From JASFQI01 sp050115555 (GTDB lineage Bacteria; Desulfobacterota; DSM-4660; Desulfatiglandales; HGW-15), in NCBI GenBank assembly GCA_050115555.1, contig JASFQI010000010.1, positions 1-32,264 of the forward strand: a stretch of 32,264 nt of DNA, read 5' to 3'. The notes beneath the pieces are model-generated. The model was not told where the DNA came from. It searched no databases and worked only from the letters and a program-made list of their open reading frames with translations. Every line of letters begins with the position of its first letter. Positions within the stretch are counted from its first letter, which is position 1. The position numbers and the translations under genes were made by a program. Positions 15,482 to 23,954 of this stretch are shown here, piece after piece.

Positions 15482-15647
15482 TGACACCGTGCGGCCCGGC
15501 GCTCTAGAATGCCACTCAAACCCGGGAGACATATCCCTCCACCGCCCAGGGCGGGGCCTGGCCTTCCGGACGCCCCGCTAAGAACCACATGGCCATTCAG
15601 GGTCCGTTTCCATGCAGGAGGGGTTCCCTGGCAAGGATCGATATAGG

Positions 15648-16763
15648 ATGCGAACGGCCTTTGCCTACACCGAGAAGTACTTCAACTACGACTACGGGTC
15701 TGCGCATCCCCTGCGCATCGAACGCCTTCGCATGATGCATGATCTTTGCCGGGTTTACGGTCTCCTGGACCTGCCGGGCGTTCGGATCATCGAGGTCGAG
15801 AGCGCCCCGGAGGCGGCCATCCTGGGATTTCACACCGCAGCCTACATCAATGCCCTGAAGCGTGCCAGCCGGGGGGAGCTCTCCGGCTACTACACACACG
15901 GCCTGGGCCCGGGGGACAACCCCATGTTCGACGGTCTGTGGGAGTGGTCCTGCCTGGCCACCGGGGCGTCCCTTCAGAGTGCCCGGCTGGTGGCCGAGGG
16001 GGAGGTGGAGATCGCGTTCAACATCGCCGGCGGCCTGCACCACGCCGGAGCCTACCGCGCCTCCGGGTTCTGCTATGTGAACGACCCGGTGATTGCAATT
16101 CGCCATATCCTGGAAACCCACGCGCGCGTGCTTTACCTGGACATCGACGCGCATCACGGGGACGGTGTCCAGTGGGCATTTTACGAGGATCCCCGCGTGA
16201 TGACGGTTTCGTTTCACCAGGACGGGCGGACCTTGTTTCCGGGGTGCGGGCGGGTGACGGAGATCGGGCGCGAAGCGGGCAAAGGCACGGCTGCGAATGT
16301 GCCCATGCTTCCCGGTACGGACGATGCGGTGTTCTGGAGCGGATTCGAGGCCGTGGTGCCCCGGCTGATGGCGGCGTTCAACCCGGACGTGATCGTCTCG
16401 CAGCTCGGCGTGGACACCTTCGTGGATGACCCCCTGGCCAACCTGGAGTTTACCACGAACGGCTTCTGCCGGGTGGTGACCTACCTTCGCGACCTGGGGA
16501 AACCCTGGCTGGCCTTGGGCGGCGGTGGGTACGATTTGTCCAACGTGGCCCGGGCCTGGACTCTGGCATGGGCCATCATGAACCGGGTGGATCTCCCGGT
16601 CAGCCTGCCGAAATCCGTTCGAGGCTGGATTCGAGGGGCCGGGGAGGCCGGGGATCAGCTTCGGGACCCGGAGCACCGAAGCCGGCGACACGACATGTGC
16701 GCCCGGTACATGGCCGAGACCGTGAAGACGCTCGATCGGTCGCTGATGCCCCTTCTGGGGTAG
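15648..16763 (+). CDS. Histone deacetylase-family metal-dependent amidohydrolase (AcuC-like)
   Basis: A 371-residue enzyme of the class I/II histone deacetylase superfamily, which in bacteria acts on acetylated small molecules or proteins (acetoin utilisation protein AcuC, acetylpolyamine amidohydrolases). The active site is complete: N-I-A-G-G-L-H-H-A-G with the His pair, G-F-C-Y-V-N-D, the zinc-binding L-D-I-D-A-H-H-G-D-G, the second Asp ligand in Q-L-G-V-D, and the catalytic Tyr loop L-G-G-G-G-Y-D. There is no signal peptide, so it is cytoplasmic. The ATG at 15648 is preferred because the protein then begins close to the family's conserved first strand; an ATG 36 bp upstream is possible, and both have weak ribosome sites. 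It converges with the molybdopterin oxidoreductase gene and is probably monocistronic. The substrate is unknown. Confidence 0.9.
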   Translation: MRTAFAYTEKYFNYDYGSAHPLRIERLRMMHDLCRVYGLLDLPGVRIIEVESAPEAAILGFHTAAYINALKRASRGELSGYYTHGLGPGDNPMFDGLWEWSCLATGASLQSARLVAEGEVEIAFNIAGGLHHAGAYRASGFCYVNDPVIAIRHILETHARVLYLDIDAHHGDGVQWAFYEDPRVMTVSFHQDGRTLFPGCGRVTEIGREAGKGTAANVPMLPGTDDAVFWSGFEAVVPRLMAAFNPDVIVSQLGVDTFVDDPLANLEFTTNGFCRVVTYLRDLGKPWLALGGGGYDLSNVARAWTLAWAIMNRVDLPVSLPKSVRGWIRGAGEAGDQLRDPEHRSRRHDMCARYMAETVKTLDRSLMPLLG

Positions 16764-16814
16764 CCGCAGCTTCGGCTCGCTTCAAAGGCCTACTTGCCTC
16801 CATGATCATTCGAA

Positions 16815-18947
16815 TTACTTGTATATTCTGCAGAGTGTGGCTCTCGTAGGCACGGATGCGCATATTTCGTCCCTCGGAGGATCGCCTGTCAAAACGACAT
16901 TGATGTTCGAGTCGAAACAGCCGTGCTCAGGGCCCGGCTTTTCCGGGAACCACCAGCCGTAGGCGGCGTGGGCGAACTTGGGATCGATCCTTGGCGTTAA
17001 ATTGGCCTTGAACCTCACGCGTTCCCCTTTGACTTGCGGCGTCTCGATCCATACCCAGTCTCCCTGCTGGATCCCCATCTCCTTTGCTGTGTCCGGGTGG
17101 ATATCGACCTCGGGGTCGGGAGTCAGCTTTCGCAGCCCCTCGATTTGCCTGCCTTCCGAACACATAAACGCAATGGATCGCCCTCCCGTGGTCAGAATGA
17201 GAGGATAGTCCTTCATGGCTTGGGGTGCAGTTAACGGGCTTTCCGGCGGTTCCTTGTACCCGGGCAATGGATCGTATCCGTGTTTTTCAAAGATGCTGGA
17301 GTACAGCTCCACCTTTCCAGAGGGGGTCTCAAAACCGCTTTTTTCAAATTTTCGATATTCGTGCTCAATGGTTAGATACTCTTTTTCTCTCGCATCTTCG
17401 AAGTTGAGCCCCATTCCTTCGAGCATCCAGTTATAGCATTCCCGCACGGAGTTCCAGGGGACGATCTTTTTGTCGGACCAGGGGATCCTTTTCATGAGCT
17501 CGATGACAATCTTCAGGTCGTCCCAGCACTCATCCGGCGGCTCCAGGACCTTCTGTCTAACACTGATACATCCTGAGTAGGATAGATCGCAGAGATCGTC
17601 CCTTTCAAGCCAACTCGTAGTCGGCAGCACATAATCGGCAAACTCAGCCGTAGGGGTCATGAAGTAGTCGACCACGACGCTGAGGTCGAGGTTCAGCAGT
17701 GCCTTTAATACCTTTTTACTGTTTTGTACATTGATAAGCGGATTGCCTCCGGCGCAGTAGAGGGCTTTCAACGGGTAAGGCTCGCCGGAGAGCATGGCGT
17801 CTACAGCCACAGGGGAAGGCACGAAAGGCAGCGGTGCATCCGGTCCGGCGATTAGCGGGTACTGCTCGATCCCGATTCTCTTTTGTATGACGTCGAGAGA
17901 CGGCTGGCACCAGGGTCCGGCACCGGCGAGGGCAATGGTGGGGATGTTGCCCTCCATGTGCATGGGCAACAGGTTTCCCCCCGGGACGTCGATGTTGCCC
18001 GTGATGGAGAGCAGGATGACCAGCGCACGGTCCGTCTGGGCCGAGTTGGTGTCCTGCTCGACGCCGATCCGGTGATGAAGGGCAGCCGGTTTGGTTGTGG
18101 CATACATCACGGCGGCATCTCGAATCAATTCCGCGGGTAGCCAGGTGATGTCTGCGACCCTCTCCAGCGTAAACTCTCTCACGTGCTCCTTGAGCCGGTT
18201 GAACCCTACACAGTAGGCATCGACGAATGCCTTGTCGTACAGCTCTTCTTCAATGATAGTATGGATGATGCCCAGAGCAAGGGCATCGGCGGTCCCGGGT
18301 CGGAGGGGCAGCCAGAGATCCGCCTTCTCGGCAAGGAGGGTCTTGCGCGGATCGACGACAATGAGCTTTGCTCCCCGTTTCTTCGCATCAAGGACATCCT
18401 TTCCTCGTGGAGGATGGGAGTTTACCGGGTTGGCACCCCACAGCATGATGCATTCGGACGCCCGATAATCCGGCCCCACCTCCAGCATGATGGAATGGCC
18501 CACGGTGACCGCTTCCGCAAGAAGGGAAGGGGCAAAACAGATGTGAAGGTCCACGCTGATCCGGTTCGGACTTCCGAGCGCAAACGGCACGAGCGTGCAT
18601 ACCAGGGAGGCCCTGGGTCCAGTCCCGTGAATCGCCGCAATACTTTCAGGACCGTACGTGTCTTTCACCTGCGTCAGTTTCTCTGCGATGCCGTCCAGGG
18701 CTTCATCCCAAGATACCTGCTCCCACCGGCCGCTTCCGCTCTCCCCGGCCCGCCGTAACGGGAACCTCAGGCGGTCGGGATGATGGACGAGCTCGGGCTG
18801 CGCCTTCCCCTTTGGGCAGATGAACCCCCGGTTCAAGGGATGGTTGGGGTCTCCCTTGATGTCCACAATGTCCCCGTCTTTGACCTTGACCACCACACCG
18901 CATTCACAATGACATGACTGACAGATGGTCCTGACTACCTTCTCCAT
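16815..18947 (-). CDS. Cytoplasmic molybdopterin oxidoreductase, DMSO reductase superfamily
   Basis: A 710-residue catalytic subunit. The N-terminus binds one [4Fe-4S] cluster through C9-x2-C12-x3-C16-x27-C44. The Mo/W ligand position is Cys137 (H-I-C-F-A-P), not Sec or Ser. Molybdopterin-binding motifs follow (L-W-G-A-N-P-V-N-S, V-V-D-P-R-K-T, P-L-R-P-G-T-A-D-A-L-A-L), and a C-terminal dinucleotide-binding domain begins near L-I-L-T-T-G-G-R. There is no twin-arginine signal, so the enzyme works in the cytoplasm. Cytoplasmic Cys-ligated relatives include acetylene hydratase and various formate- or aldehyde-related enzymes; the substrate is not predictable. The start at 18947 follows GGGGAGGAATCCG; the frame is open for five more codons, but that region contains the ribosome site. 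It lies downstream of the first TRAP operon with a 244-bp gap in which I see nothing recognisable. Confidence 0.9.
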   Translation of the reverse strand: MEKVVRTICQSCHCECGVVVKVKDGDIVDIKGDPNHPLNRGFICPKGKAQPELVHHPDRLRFPLRRAGESGSGRWEQVSWDEALDGIAEKLTQVKDTYGPESIAAIHGTGPRASLVCTLVPFALGSPNRISVDLHICFAPSLLAEAVTVGHSIMLEVGPDYRASECIMLWGANPVNSHPPRGKDVLDAKKRGAKLIVVDPRKTLLAEKADLWLPLRPGTADALALGIIHTIIEEELYDKAFVDAYCVGFNRLKEHVREFTLERVADITWLPAELIRDAAVMYATTKPAALHHRIGVEQDTNSAQTDRALVILLSITGNIDVPGGNLLPMHMEGNIPTIALAGAGPWCQPSLDVIQKRIGIEQYPLIAGPDAPLPFVPSPVAVDAMLSGEPYPLKALYCAGGNPLINVQNSKKVLKALLNLDLSVVVDYFMTPTAEFADYVLPTTSWLERDDLCDLSYSGCISVRQKVLEPPDECWDDLKIVIELMKRIPWSDKKIVPWNSVRECYNWMLEGMGLNFEDAREKEYLTIEHEYRKFEKSGFETPSGKVELYSSIFEKHGYDPLPGYKEPPESPLTAPQAMKDYPLILTTGGRSIAFMCSEGRQIEGLRKLTPDPEVDIHPDTAKEMGIQQGDWVWIETPQVKGERVRFKANLTPRIDPKFAHAAYGWWFPEKPGPEHGCFDSNINVVLTGDPPRDEICASVPTRATLCRIYK

Positions 18948-19191
18948 CGGATTCCTCCCCATGAGTGAAAGGTTACTGCAAGGTCGTTACAACAAAATCT
19001 TCTTTTTTAACAAGCACCTCATGCGTAATGAACTCCCGTGGAAAATCCCCTCACGCAGCCGGCGATTTGCGAACGGCATGGCGTGCCGCCCGCAAGGCAC
19101 ACTTAAACCGCGGGGACACATCCGCCCGTTGTCGAGGCTTCGAATATGGTGCGAGCCGTCAGAACAGGGCCCAATGCAGCCGCATAAGCCA

Positions 19192-20502
19192 TCAATCCAT
19201 TATGGCGGGAAGCCACAGGGCGATTTTCGGGAAGATCATGATCACGGCCATCGCGATGAGATCCAGCGCGATAAAGGGAAGGGCAGCCCAGTAAATGTCG
19301 GCCATAGAGGTGTCCTTCGGAGCCACTCCCTTCATCACGAACAGGCTCAGTCCGAAAGGCGGAGACGTCCCGGCCATCTCGATGTTGAGCAGGAAAAGCA
19401 CGGCGAACCAGATGGGATCGTATCCGAGTGAGACCACCACGGGAACGAAGATCGGAAGGGTGATCATCATGATGGACACCACATCCAGCAACCCGCCTAG
19501 AAACAGAATGATAATCTGCATGAGGATAATGATGACGATAGGGTGCACGGCAAGCTGAGTGGCCAGGTTCGTGATTCCTGTCGTGGCCCCGCTGAAGGAG
19601 AGGATCTGGCTGAACGCCGTGGCCCCACACATGATCAGGAAAATCATCCCCGTGACATTCAAGGTCCCGAGCACGGCCTTCTTCACCACGTCCCAGTTCA
19701 ACCTTCCATAGCAGATGGCCAGGACAAAGGTTCCGAGGCATCCAGTCGCAGCGGCTTCCGAAGGTGTTGCGATCCCCAGAAAAATGACACCCACCACCAA
19801 AAATACGATGATCCCTTGAGGGAGAACATACTTGACGGTCGAGTTTATTTTATCCTTGAGAGGAACACGTTCAACCTCATAAACAGGAGCAATAGAGGGT
19901 TGCAGTAAACATCGAATGATAATATATGCAGCGTAATTAAACGCCATGAGCAGGCCGGGTAGGATAATGGCCATCAGAATTCGGCCGATGGAAAGCTCGG
20001 CAATGGCCCCGCACAGGACAGCAAGGGCACTCGGCGGGATCATCATGGCAAGCCCCCCGCTGCCAAGAATGGGACCCAGGCTCATGGATTTCTTATAGCC
20101 GTGTTTTTCCATCTCCGGGACCAGCACCGATCCGAGGATGGCGACACTGGCCAGGCTGGTTCCGGTCAACGTAGACAGGATCGTCCCCACGGCAACGGAA
20201 AGCATGCTCAGCCTTCCCGGAATGCGCCCGAGCCATTTGTCTATGGTTTCGATCAACACTGGGGCGATTCCGGAATGAAACATGATTTCGCCCATGAGAA
20301 TGAACAAAGGAATGGGCAAAAGGACGAACGTATTCAGGCTGCTGTACATCGAGGAGATGAGCTGCTCCAGTCCGAGCATCCCGAAAAAGATGTACATTCC
20401 CACAATATTGATCAGCATAAAACAGAAAGCGATGGGCATTCCTGTGAGCATCAATACGACAAGTCCGCCGAATACGAGAAGCAGGATCAGTGGCCATTCC
20501 AA
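19192..20502 (-). CDS. dctM: TRAP transporter large permease, DctM family (system 1)
   Basis: A 436-residue inner-membrane protein with about 12 hydrophobic segments. Family landmarks include L-P-I-P-L-F-I-L-M-G-E-I-M-F-H-S-G, G-S-G-G-L-A-M-M-I-P-P-S, A-T-P-S-E-A-A-A-T-G, and S-P-P-F-G-L-S-L-F-V-M-K-G. It is the Na+- or H+-coupled transport subunit of a tripartite carboxylate importer. The most likely start is a TTG at 20502, seven bases after GGAGGG; the open frame reaches a TTG five codons upstream that overlaps this ribosome site. The second DctM in the window also begins with a TTG and is exactly the same length, which supports the choice. It follows dctQ by 48 bp. Confidence 0.92.
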   Translation of the reverse strand: MEWPLILLLVFGGLVVLMLTGMPIAFCFMLINIVGMYIFFGMLGLEQLISSMYSSLNTFVLLPIPLFILMGEIMFHSGIAPVLIETIDKWLGRIPGRLSMLSVAVGTILSTLTGTSLASVAILGSVLVPEMEKHGYKKSMSLGPILGSGGLAMMIPPSALAVLCGAIAELSIGRILMAIILPGLLMAFNYAAYIIIRCLLQPSIAPVYEVERVPLKDKINSTVKYVLPQGIIVFLVVGVIFLGIATPSEAAATGCLGTFVLAICYGRLNWDVVKKAVLGTLNVTGMIFLIMCGATAFSQILSFSGATTGITNLATQLAVHPIVIIILMQIIILFLGGLLDVVSIMMITLPIFVPVVVSLGYDPIWFAVLFLLNIEMAGTSPPFGLSLFVMKGVAPKDTSMADIYWAALPFIALDLIAMAVIMIFPKIALWLPAIMD

Positions 20503-20550
20503 GGACGAGCCCTCCAACCGCTAGGCATGAATGTGGTGATCGTTTTTCCC

Positions 20551-21060
20551 TTAGGAAGCATTGCGGAACGTTTTCCATACCTTGATATGCGTGTAGCCCC
20601 TTCTCAGAAGCTGGATGAACAACAAAAACATGCCAAAAAAAATGATAGATATCAACGCAAATTTTGGTAATTTCAAGACGGTAGGCGTTTTATATCCGAC
20701 ACTATAGAAATATATTGTCGTCTTAATTCCAAAAATAGTGAGGATTCCACAGATCATTGCGCTGAAATAGGACGTTATAGCTATGATTAGAGCCCGATTC
20801 TTTTTGTTAAATTGTGCAAGAATCATATCCATTTTCACATGTCCTTCTTCCCTTAGAACCCATGCGCCGACAAGAAAAGGGATATAGAGCAAGATATATT
20901 CAGATATCTCCACCACCCAACTCGTTGGTTTCCCAAAAAAATAGCGCAAAATCACTTCCATGCTGACCATTAACATGAGGCAAATCAAGAGAATACCCGC
21001 AAGTATCGTAAAAAATAGAAGGACTTTGTCGAAAAATGCGGAAAGTTGTTTGAGGGACAT
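20551..21060 (-). CDS. dctQ: TRAP transporter small permease, DctQ family (system 1)
   Basis: A 169-residue inner-membrane protein with four transmembrane segments. Typical DctQ motifs are V-I-L-R-Y-F-F-G-K-P-T-S-W-V-V-E-I-S-E-Y and G-A-W-V-L-R-E-E-G-H-V-K-M-D. It pairs with the large permease and the periplasmic binding protein. GGAGAGGGTGGGCG precedes the ATG. The gene is separated from dctP by 115 bp holding two strong hairpins, and is followed by dctM. Confidence 0.9.
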   Translation of the reverse strand: MSLKQLSAFFDKVLLFFTILAGILLICLMLMVSMEVILRYFFGKPTSWVVEISEYILLYIPFLVGAWVLREEGHVKMDMILAQFNKKNRALIIAITSYFSAMICGILTIFGIKTTIYFYSVGYKTPTVLKLPKFALISIIFFGMFLLFIQLLRRGYTHIKVWKTFRNAS

Positions 21061-21077
21061 CGCCCACCCTCTCCAAT

Positions 21078-21099
21078 GCCCCGCTCAGTGGCACGGGGC
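21078..21099 (-). promoter_or_regulatory. Hairpin in the dctP-dctQ gap, distal to dctP
   Basis: GCCCCG and CGGGGC pair perfectly around a 10-base loop, just before the dctQ ribosome site. No T run follows on the minus strand, so it is not a classical terminator. It may limit readthrough or the efficiency of dctQ translation. Confidence 0.5.
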
Positions 21100-21105
21100 G
21101 AACAC

Positions 21106-21142
21106 GGCGAATCGAGACGGCGCTGAGCCGCCTCGATTCGCC
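21106..21142 (-). promoter_or_regulatory. Long hairpin in the dctP-dctQ gap, next to dctP
   Basis: GGCGAATCGAG and CTCGATTCGCC form 11 perfect pairs, continued after one mismatch by CGGC/GCCG around a GCTGA loop. It lies 34 bp after the dctP stop. With no T run on the coding strand, it probably protects the dctP message from 3' decay, giving more binding protein than permease. Confidence 0.65.
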
Positions 21143-21175
21143 TTGATCTGAAACGAATGAACCGCTCTTGCCGGA

Positions 21176-22180
21176 CTACTTGGTTAGCTTTGCTTTGAGC
21201 TTATCGATCAATTCCGCGGGGAACCGTTCTTTTTCATAGGCCCAGGCGCTTTCTTCCGCGGTTTTAATATACCAATCCGCCACGTCCTTTTCTAGACGAA
21301 TGACATTCACTCCAGAGGCTTCCGCCTTTTCCAGCGCGGATTTTTTGAACCCACGCTCATACTCCATAAAGTATTTTTCGAATTCGATCATGCATTCCGT
21401 CATAAGCGATTGCAGATCTTTGGGCAAGGCATCCCATGATTTCTGATTCATGACGCTCGCCACATTGGACCGATACACGCCCGGGCTCACGATTACCTTG
21501 CTCACCTCATGTAATCCGAACTGCATACCGACGGAAAGAGAGGTGATGATCCCATCCACGATCCCTCTTTCCATGGCAGAGTGGTATTCTGGAAGTGGCA
21601 CTGTGCTCACGCTGGCACCGAGGTTTCGATAGAACCCGTGAAAGGCCGTGCTTCCGCCCATTTTGGTTCCTTTGAAATCCTCTTTCTTTTTGGTGGGTTT
21701 ATTAATGAAAAGAAAGAAGAAGCCCGAGTCCACCGCTTCTGCCCGTCCCAGGTAGTGGAAACCCGCTTCTTTATACATATTTTCGAGCATGTCGTAAACG
21801 CCGACCTCGCGTTCTTCGGTGGCCGAGTAGTCGGAGATCTTCGTAGAGTCGGCGCTAGGAACCAAACTCTCGTAGAAAGACGTCGGGATGTTGGCCATAT
21901 CGATGACCCCTCGCTGGACACTGACTCCGAGGTCATAGGGTTTGATCGTTTCCGGTCCGCCCTTGACGACGATTTCCAGCTTTCCTTTTGCCTTCTCATT
22001 GACTTTGTCGATAAAATGCGTTTTGAACTGTTGAAAGTGGAATTTGCTGGCAACAGGAACAAAGGAAACGTAGGTGAGTTTGATGGGTTCGGCGGAGGCT
22101 CCTGTCAATGTGAAAGACAGGATGCCCATGGCCAGAACAAAGCTCGTAAAGAATCGAAACTTAGCAATAATCGTTTTCAT
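21176..22180 (-). CDS. dctP: TRAP transporter substrate-binding protein, DctP family (system 1)
   Basis: A 334-residue periplasmic binding protein. A Sec-type signal peptide (K-T-I-I-A-K-F-R, a hydrophobic core, then G-A-S-A before E-P) is followed by a DctP fold: I-K-L-T-Y-V-S-F, V-K-G-G-P-E-T-I, the segment F-K-G-T-K-M-G-G-S, and the typical E-Y-H-S-A-M-E-R-G-I-V-D-G. DctP proteins capture dicarboxylates, keto acids or aromatic acids. The ligand arginine lies in the region after F-K-G in most homologues, but R is replaced here by K or M, so the ligand class is uncertain. CGAGGGAGGGTCTC precedes the ATG. The 280 bp upstream (22181-22460) is A+T rich and gene-free and must hold the operon promoter, which I could not place. 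Confidence 0.92.
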   Translation of the reverse strand: MKTIIAKFRFFTSFVLAMGILSFTLTGASAEPIKLTYVSFVPVASKFHFQQFKTHFIDKVNEKAKGKLEIVVKGGPETIKPYDLGVSVQRGVIDMANIPTSFYESLVPSADSTKISDYSATEEREVGVYDMLENMYKEAGFHYLGRAEAVDSGFFFLFINKPTKKKEDFKGTKMGGSTAFHGFYRNLGASVSTVPLPEYHSAMERGIVDGIITSLSVGMQFGLHEVSKVIVSPGVYRSNVASVMNQKSWDALPKDLQSLMTECMIEFEKYFMEYERGFKKSALEKAEASGVNVIRLEKDVADWYIKTAEESAWAYEKERFPAELIDKLKAKLTK

Positions 22181-22460
22181 GAGACCCTCCCTCGAAATAG
22201 ATGAATTGACGGTTATTCCTCACACATCACCTTTTACCAAATTGAAAACTTCCTAAAATCCTATTTGGGAATGCAAATCCCTTCCGAGTTCCAACATAAT
22301 AAAATTAGTGCATCCTATTACCTCCTCAGCATACTAAAGCATTTTGCTATGGAGTTGGTGAATAAAAAGCTCTCTAAAAATTACATATGATTTAACCTAT
22401 TAAAGGGGGTATAGATGATTTTCGAAATTTTAAAATGGCCCTGCCATTATTGATTTTCTT

Positions 22461-22670
22461 CTATGATCCACCCCTTCGATTATTGGCGTCAACCATCTCT
22501 GTTTTCCTAGGTAATTTCGTGAGAGGAACCATGCTTCCCATCCTGAGATGGATTTTGCAATTAGGACAATAGGCAGGTGGAGGCGCACCTGCGGGTTGCT
22601 CAAGGGTATAGCTGCATGTGCTGCATTGGTAACGCACGGTAATCTCGCTTGGTTCTCGATCAGAGCCCAC
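22461..22670 (-). CDS. Small zinc-ribbon protein
   Basis: A 69-residue protein whose core Y-Q-C-S-T-C-S-Y-T-L ... A-Y-C-P-N-C-K is a CxxC-CxxC zinc ribbon, somewhat like the FmdB family or rubredoxin-type proteins. It begins with GTG, with AAGGA ten bases upstream; a shorter start cannot be ruled out. It lies downstream of the membrane Fe-S gene (134 bp) on the same strand and upstream of dctP system 1. Small ribbons of this kind often accompany UbiD-type or other multi-subunit enzymes, but a role here is only a guess. Confidence 0.6.
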   Translation of the reverse strand: MGSDREPSEITVRYQCSTCSYTLEQPAGAPPPAYCPNCKIHLRMGSMVPLTKLPRKTEMVDANNRRGGS

Positions 22671-22804
22671 AACGGTGTATCCTTAATCAATGGGAGGTTT
22701 CCAGTCGCACGTGAAAGTCAAACACGACTCGATCTACCCCTTGCACAAAAGCGCTGGAAAATCCTTCAAATTATTCATTTTTTGTTGGAGGATTGCACAC
22801 ATCC

Positions 22805-23878
22805 TCAAATAACCCGACGTCTTGAATCCTTTTCCATTGGATGAGAAGGTGGTGAACTTTCACTACACATAGGAGCTAGACCTCGATATCCGTACTCATA
22901 TTGTTGGAAGCGAGGATTCAAGGCATTTGCGCGAATAGCACGACACCGAGGGCAAGTAGAAAGGACGTGTATGTCCTTCAATAGAGTGTGCAGTTTGTCC
23001 ATTTGGTTTTGAGGTGCAAATGGAACGCCACAAATTTTGCATTGAGATAATGGTGTCGAAAAAATAGCATATCTCCGAAACAACTGAACCATTTTTTTAA
23101 TACTAATATCATGCTTTAAAAAAGCTGCGGATTCAGGGCAGTAATGAACGCATGTGCCACAACTTATGCATTGAAAATGCTGATAGTAAAAGACTCTTTG
23201 CTCAGTAATATCTTCGAAGGTAAGGGTTTTTGTTGGGCATACTACAGTGCATGCTGAGCAACCGATACATAATCTATGATTAAATTTAATTTCAAGAAAA
23301 ACAAATGGAATAATTAAAATAAATAATTCACCGCTTAAGGCATGAATTTCTCCAATATAGTTTTCCAAAAATGAGATTGAATTCAATTCCATGTTGGCAT
23401 ACATGTATCCTGTAATGAAAGGAAGAAGAGTTATTACAATGAGAAAATAATTTTTGATGTTTGATTTTTGTCTTAAGTCGTGTTTTATAATTCTACGAAC
23501 AAAGAAAAAGCCTCCCATCAGTAAGATTGCTATTGTTAAGCTGTCTGCCCAAGCGCTGGGCAACGCGGACCAGCTCCAGGAAAACCGAGATTCCTCCCAC
23601 AAGATAATATGACCGCCCAAGGCTATTGGTACTGCAAATAAAACAACATGAAATAAGTATCGCCCAATGATAAAAACTGGCATATTGGGAAAAGCTCTGT
23701 GATAGGGGACAAGAGCGCGCCCTAAACATGACAGTACGTATTTTATTTTGTTGTCTTTACCGGCACTGCTTCTCAGAATCGAAAAGAAAAAAAACAGAAT
23801 TCTTATCACGATTCCAATGATCATCACCAAAAACGATAACCACAAAAGCGGGCCGTAGGTGATAGAGTAGATGTCCAT
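22805..23878 (-). CDS. Membrane protein with two [4Fe-4S] ferredoxin clusters and a CxxC pair
   Basis: A 357-residue protein. Five hydrophobic segments (about 11-34, 67-90, 113-128, 143-158, 182-197) contain His residues (F-H77-V-V, G-G-H90, E-I-H179) that could ligate haem b, as in NarI-like subunits. A cytoplasmic ferredoxin part follows with C204-x2-C207-x2-C210-x3-C214-P and C237-x2-C240-x2-C243-x3-C247-P, then a C280-x2-C283 ... C309-x2-C312 ribbon. This suggests quinone-linked electron transfer to or from a cytoplasmic partner. It begins 76 bp after ubiD. The gene is clearly more A+T rich than its neighbours. The ATG at 23878 is preferred since the first membrane segment follows directly; the frame is open ten codons upstream. 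No specific family name is certain. Confidence 0.8.
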   Translation of the reverse strand: MDIYSITYGPLLWLSFLVMIIGIVIRILFFFFSILRSSAGKDNKIKYVLSCLGRALVPYHRAFPNMPVFIIGRYLFHVVLFAVPIALGGHIILWEESRFSWSWSALPSAWADSLTIAILLMGGFFFVRRIIKHDLRQKSNIKNYFLIVITLLPFITGYMYANMELNSISFLENYIGEIHALSGELFILIIPFVFLEIKFNHRLCIGCSACTVVCPTKTLTFEDITEQRVFYYQHFQCISCGTCVHYCPESAAFLKHDISIKKMVQLFRRYAIFSTPLSQCKICGVPFAPQNQMDKLHTLLKDIHVLSTCPRCRAIRANALNPRFQQYEYGYRGLAPMCSESSPPSHPMEKDSRRRVI

Positions 23879-23954
23879 TTCATTGCGTCCAAAGGCATGG
23901 GGAAACACTCGAGCGATTTATGTCCCAGGGCCCGAGGATTTCCTTAAGGAACAC

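Larger units (their letters stand above)
15108..15647. other. 540-bp stretch without a convincing gene
   Basis: This stretch lies between the divergent mobA and histone-deacetylase-family genes. Two short plus-strand open frames cross it (15023-15382 and 15106-15333), but neither has a recognisable domain, and both run through the terminator-like hairpin at 15240-15264. It also holds the 9-bp tandem repeat at 15455-15481. It must contain the promoters of mobA and the deacetylase-family gene; none is clear enough to mark. Confidence 0.6.

Noticed and set aside
22240..22300. Sigma-54 promoter (GG ... TTTGCA) upstream of dctP system 1
   Set aside because: The GG to GC distance is one base short of the -24/-12 spacing and the TGGCAC part does not match.
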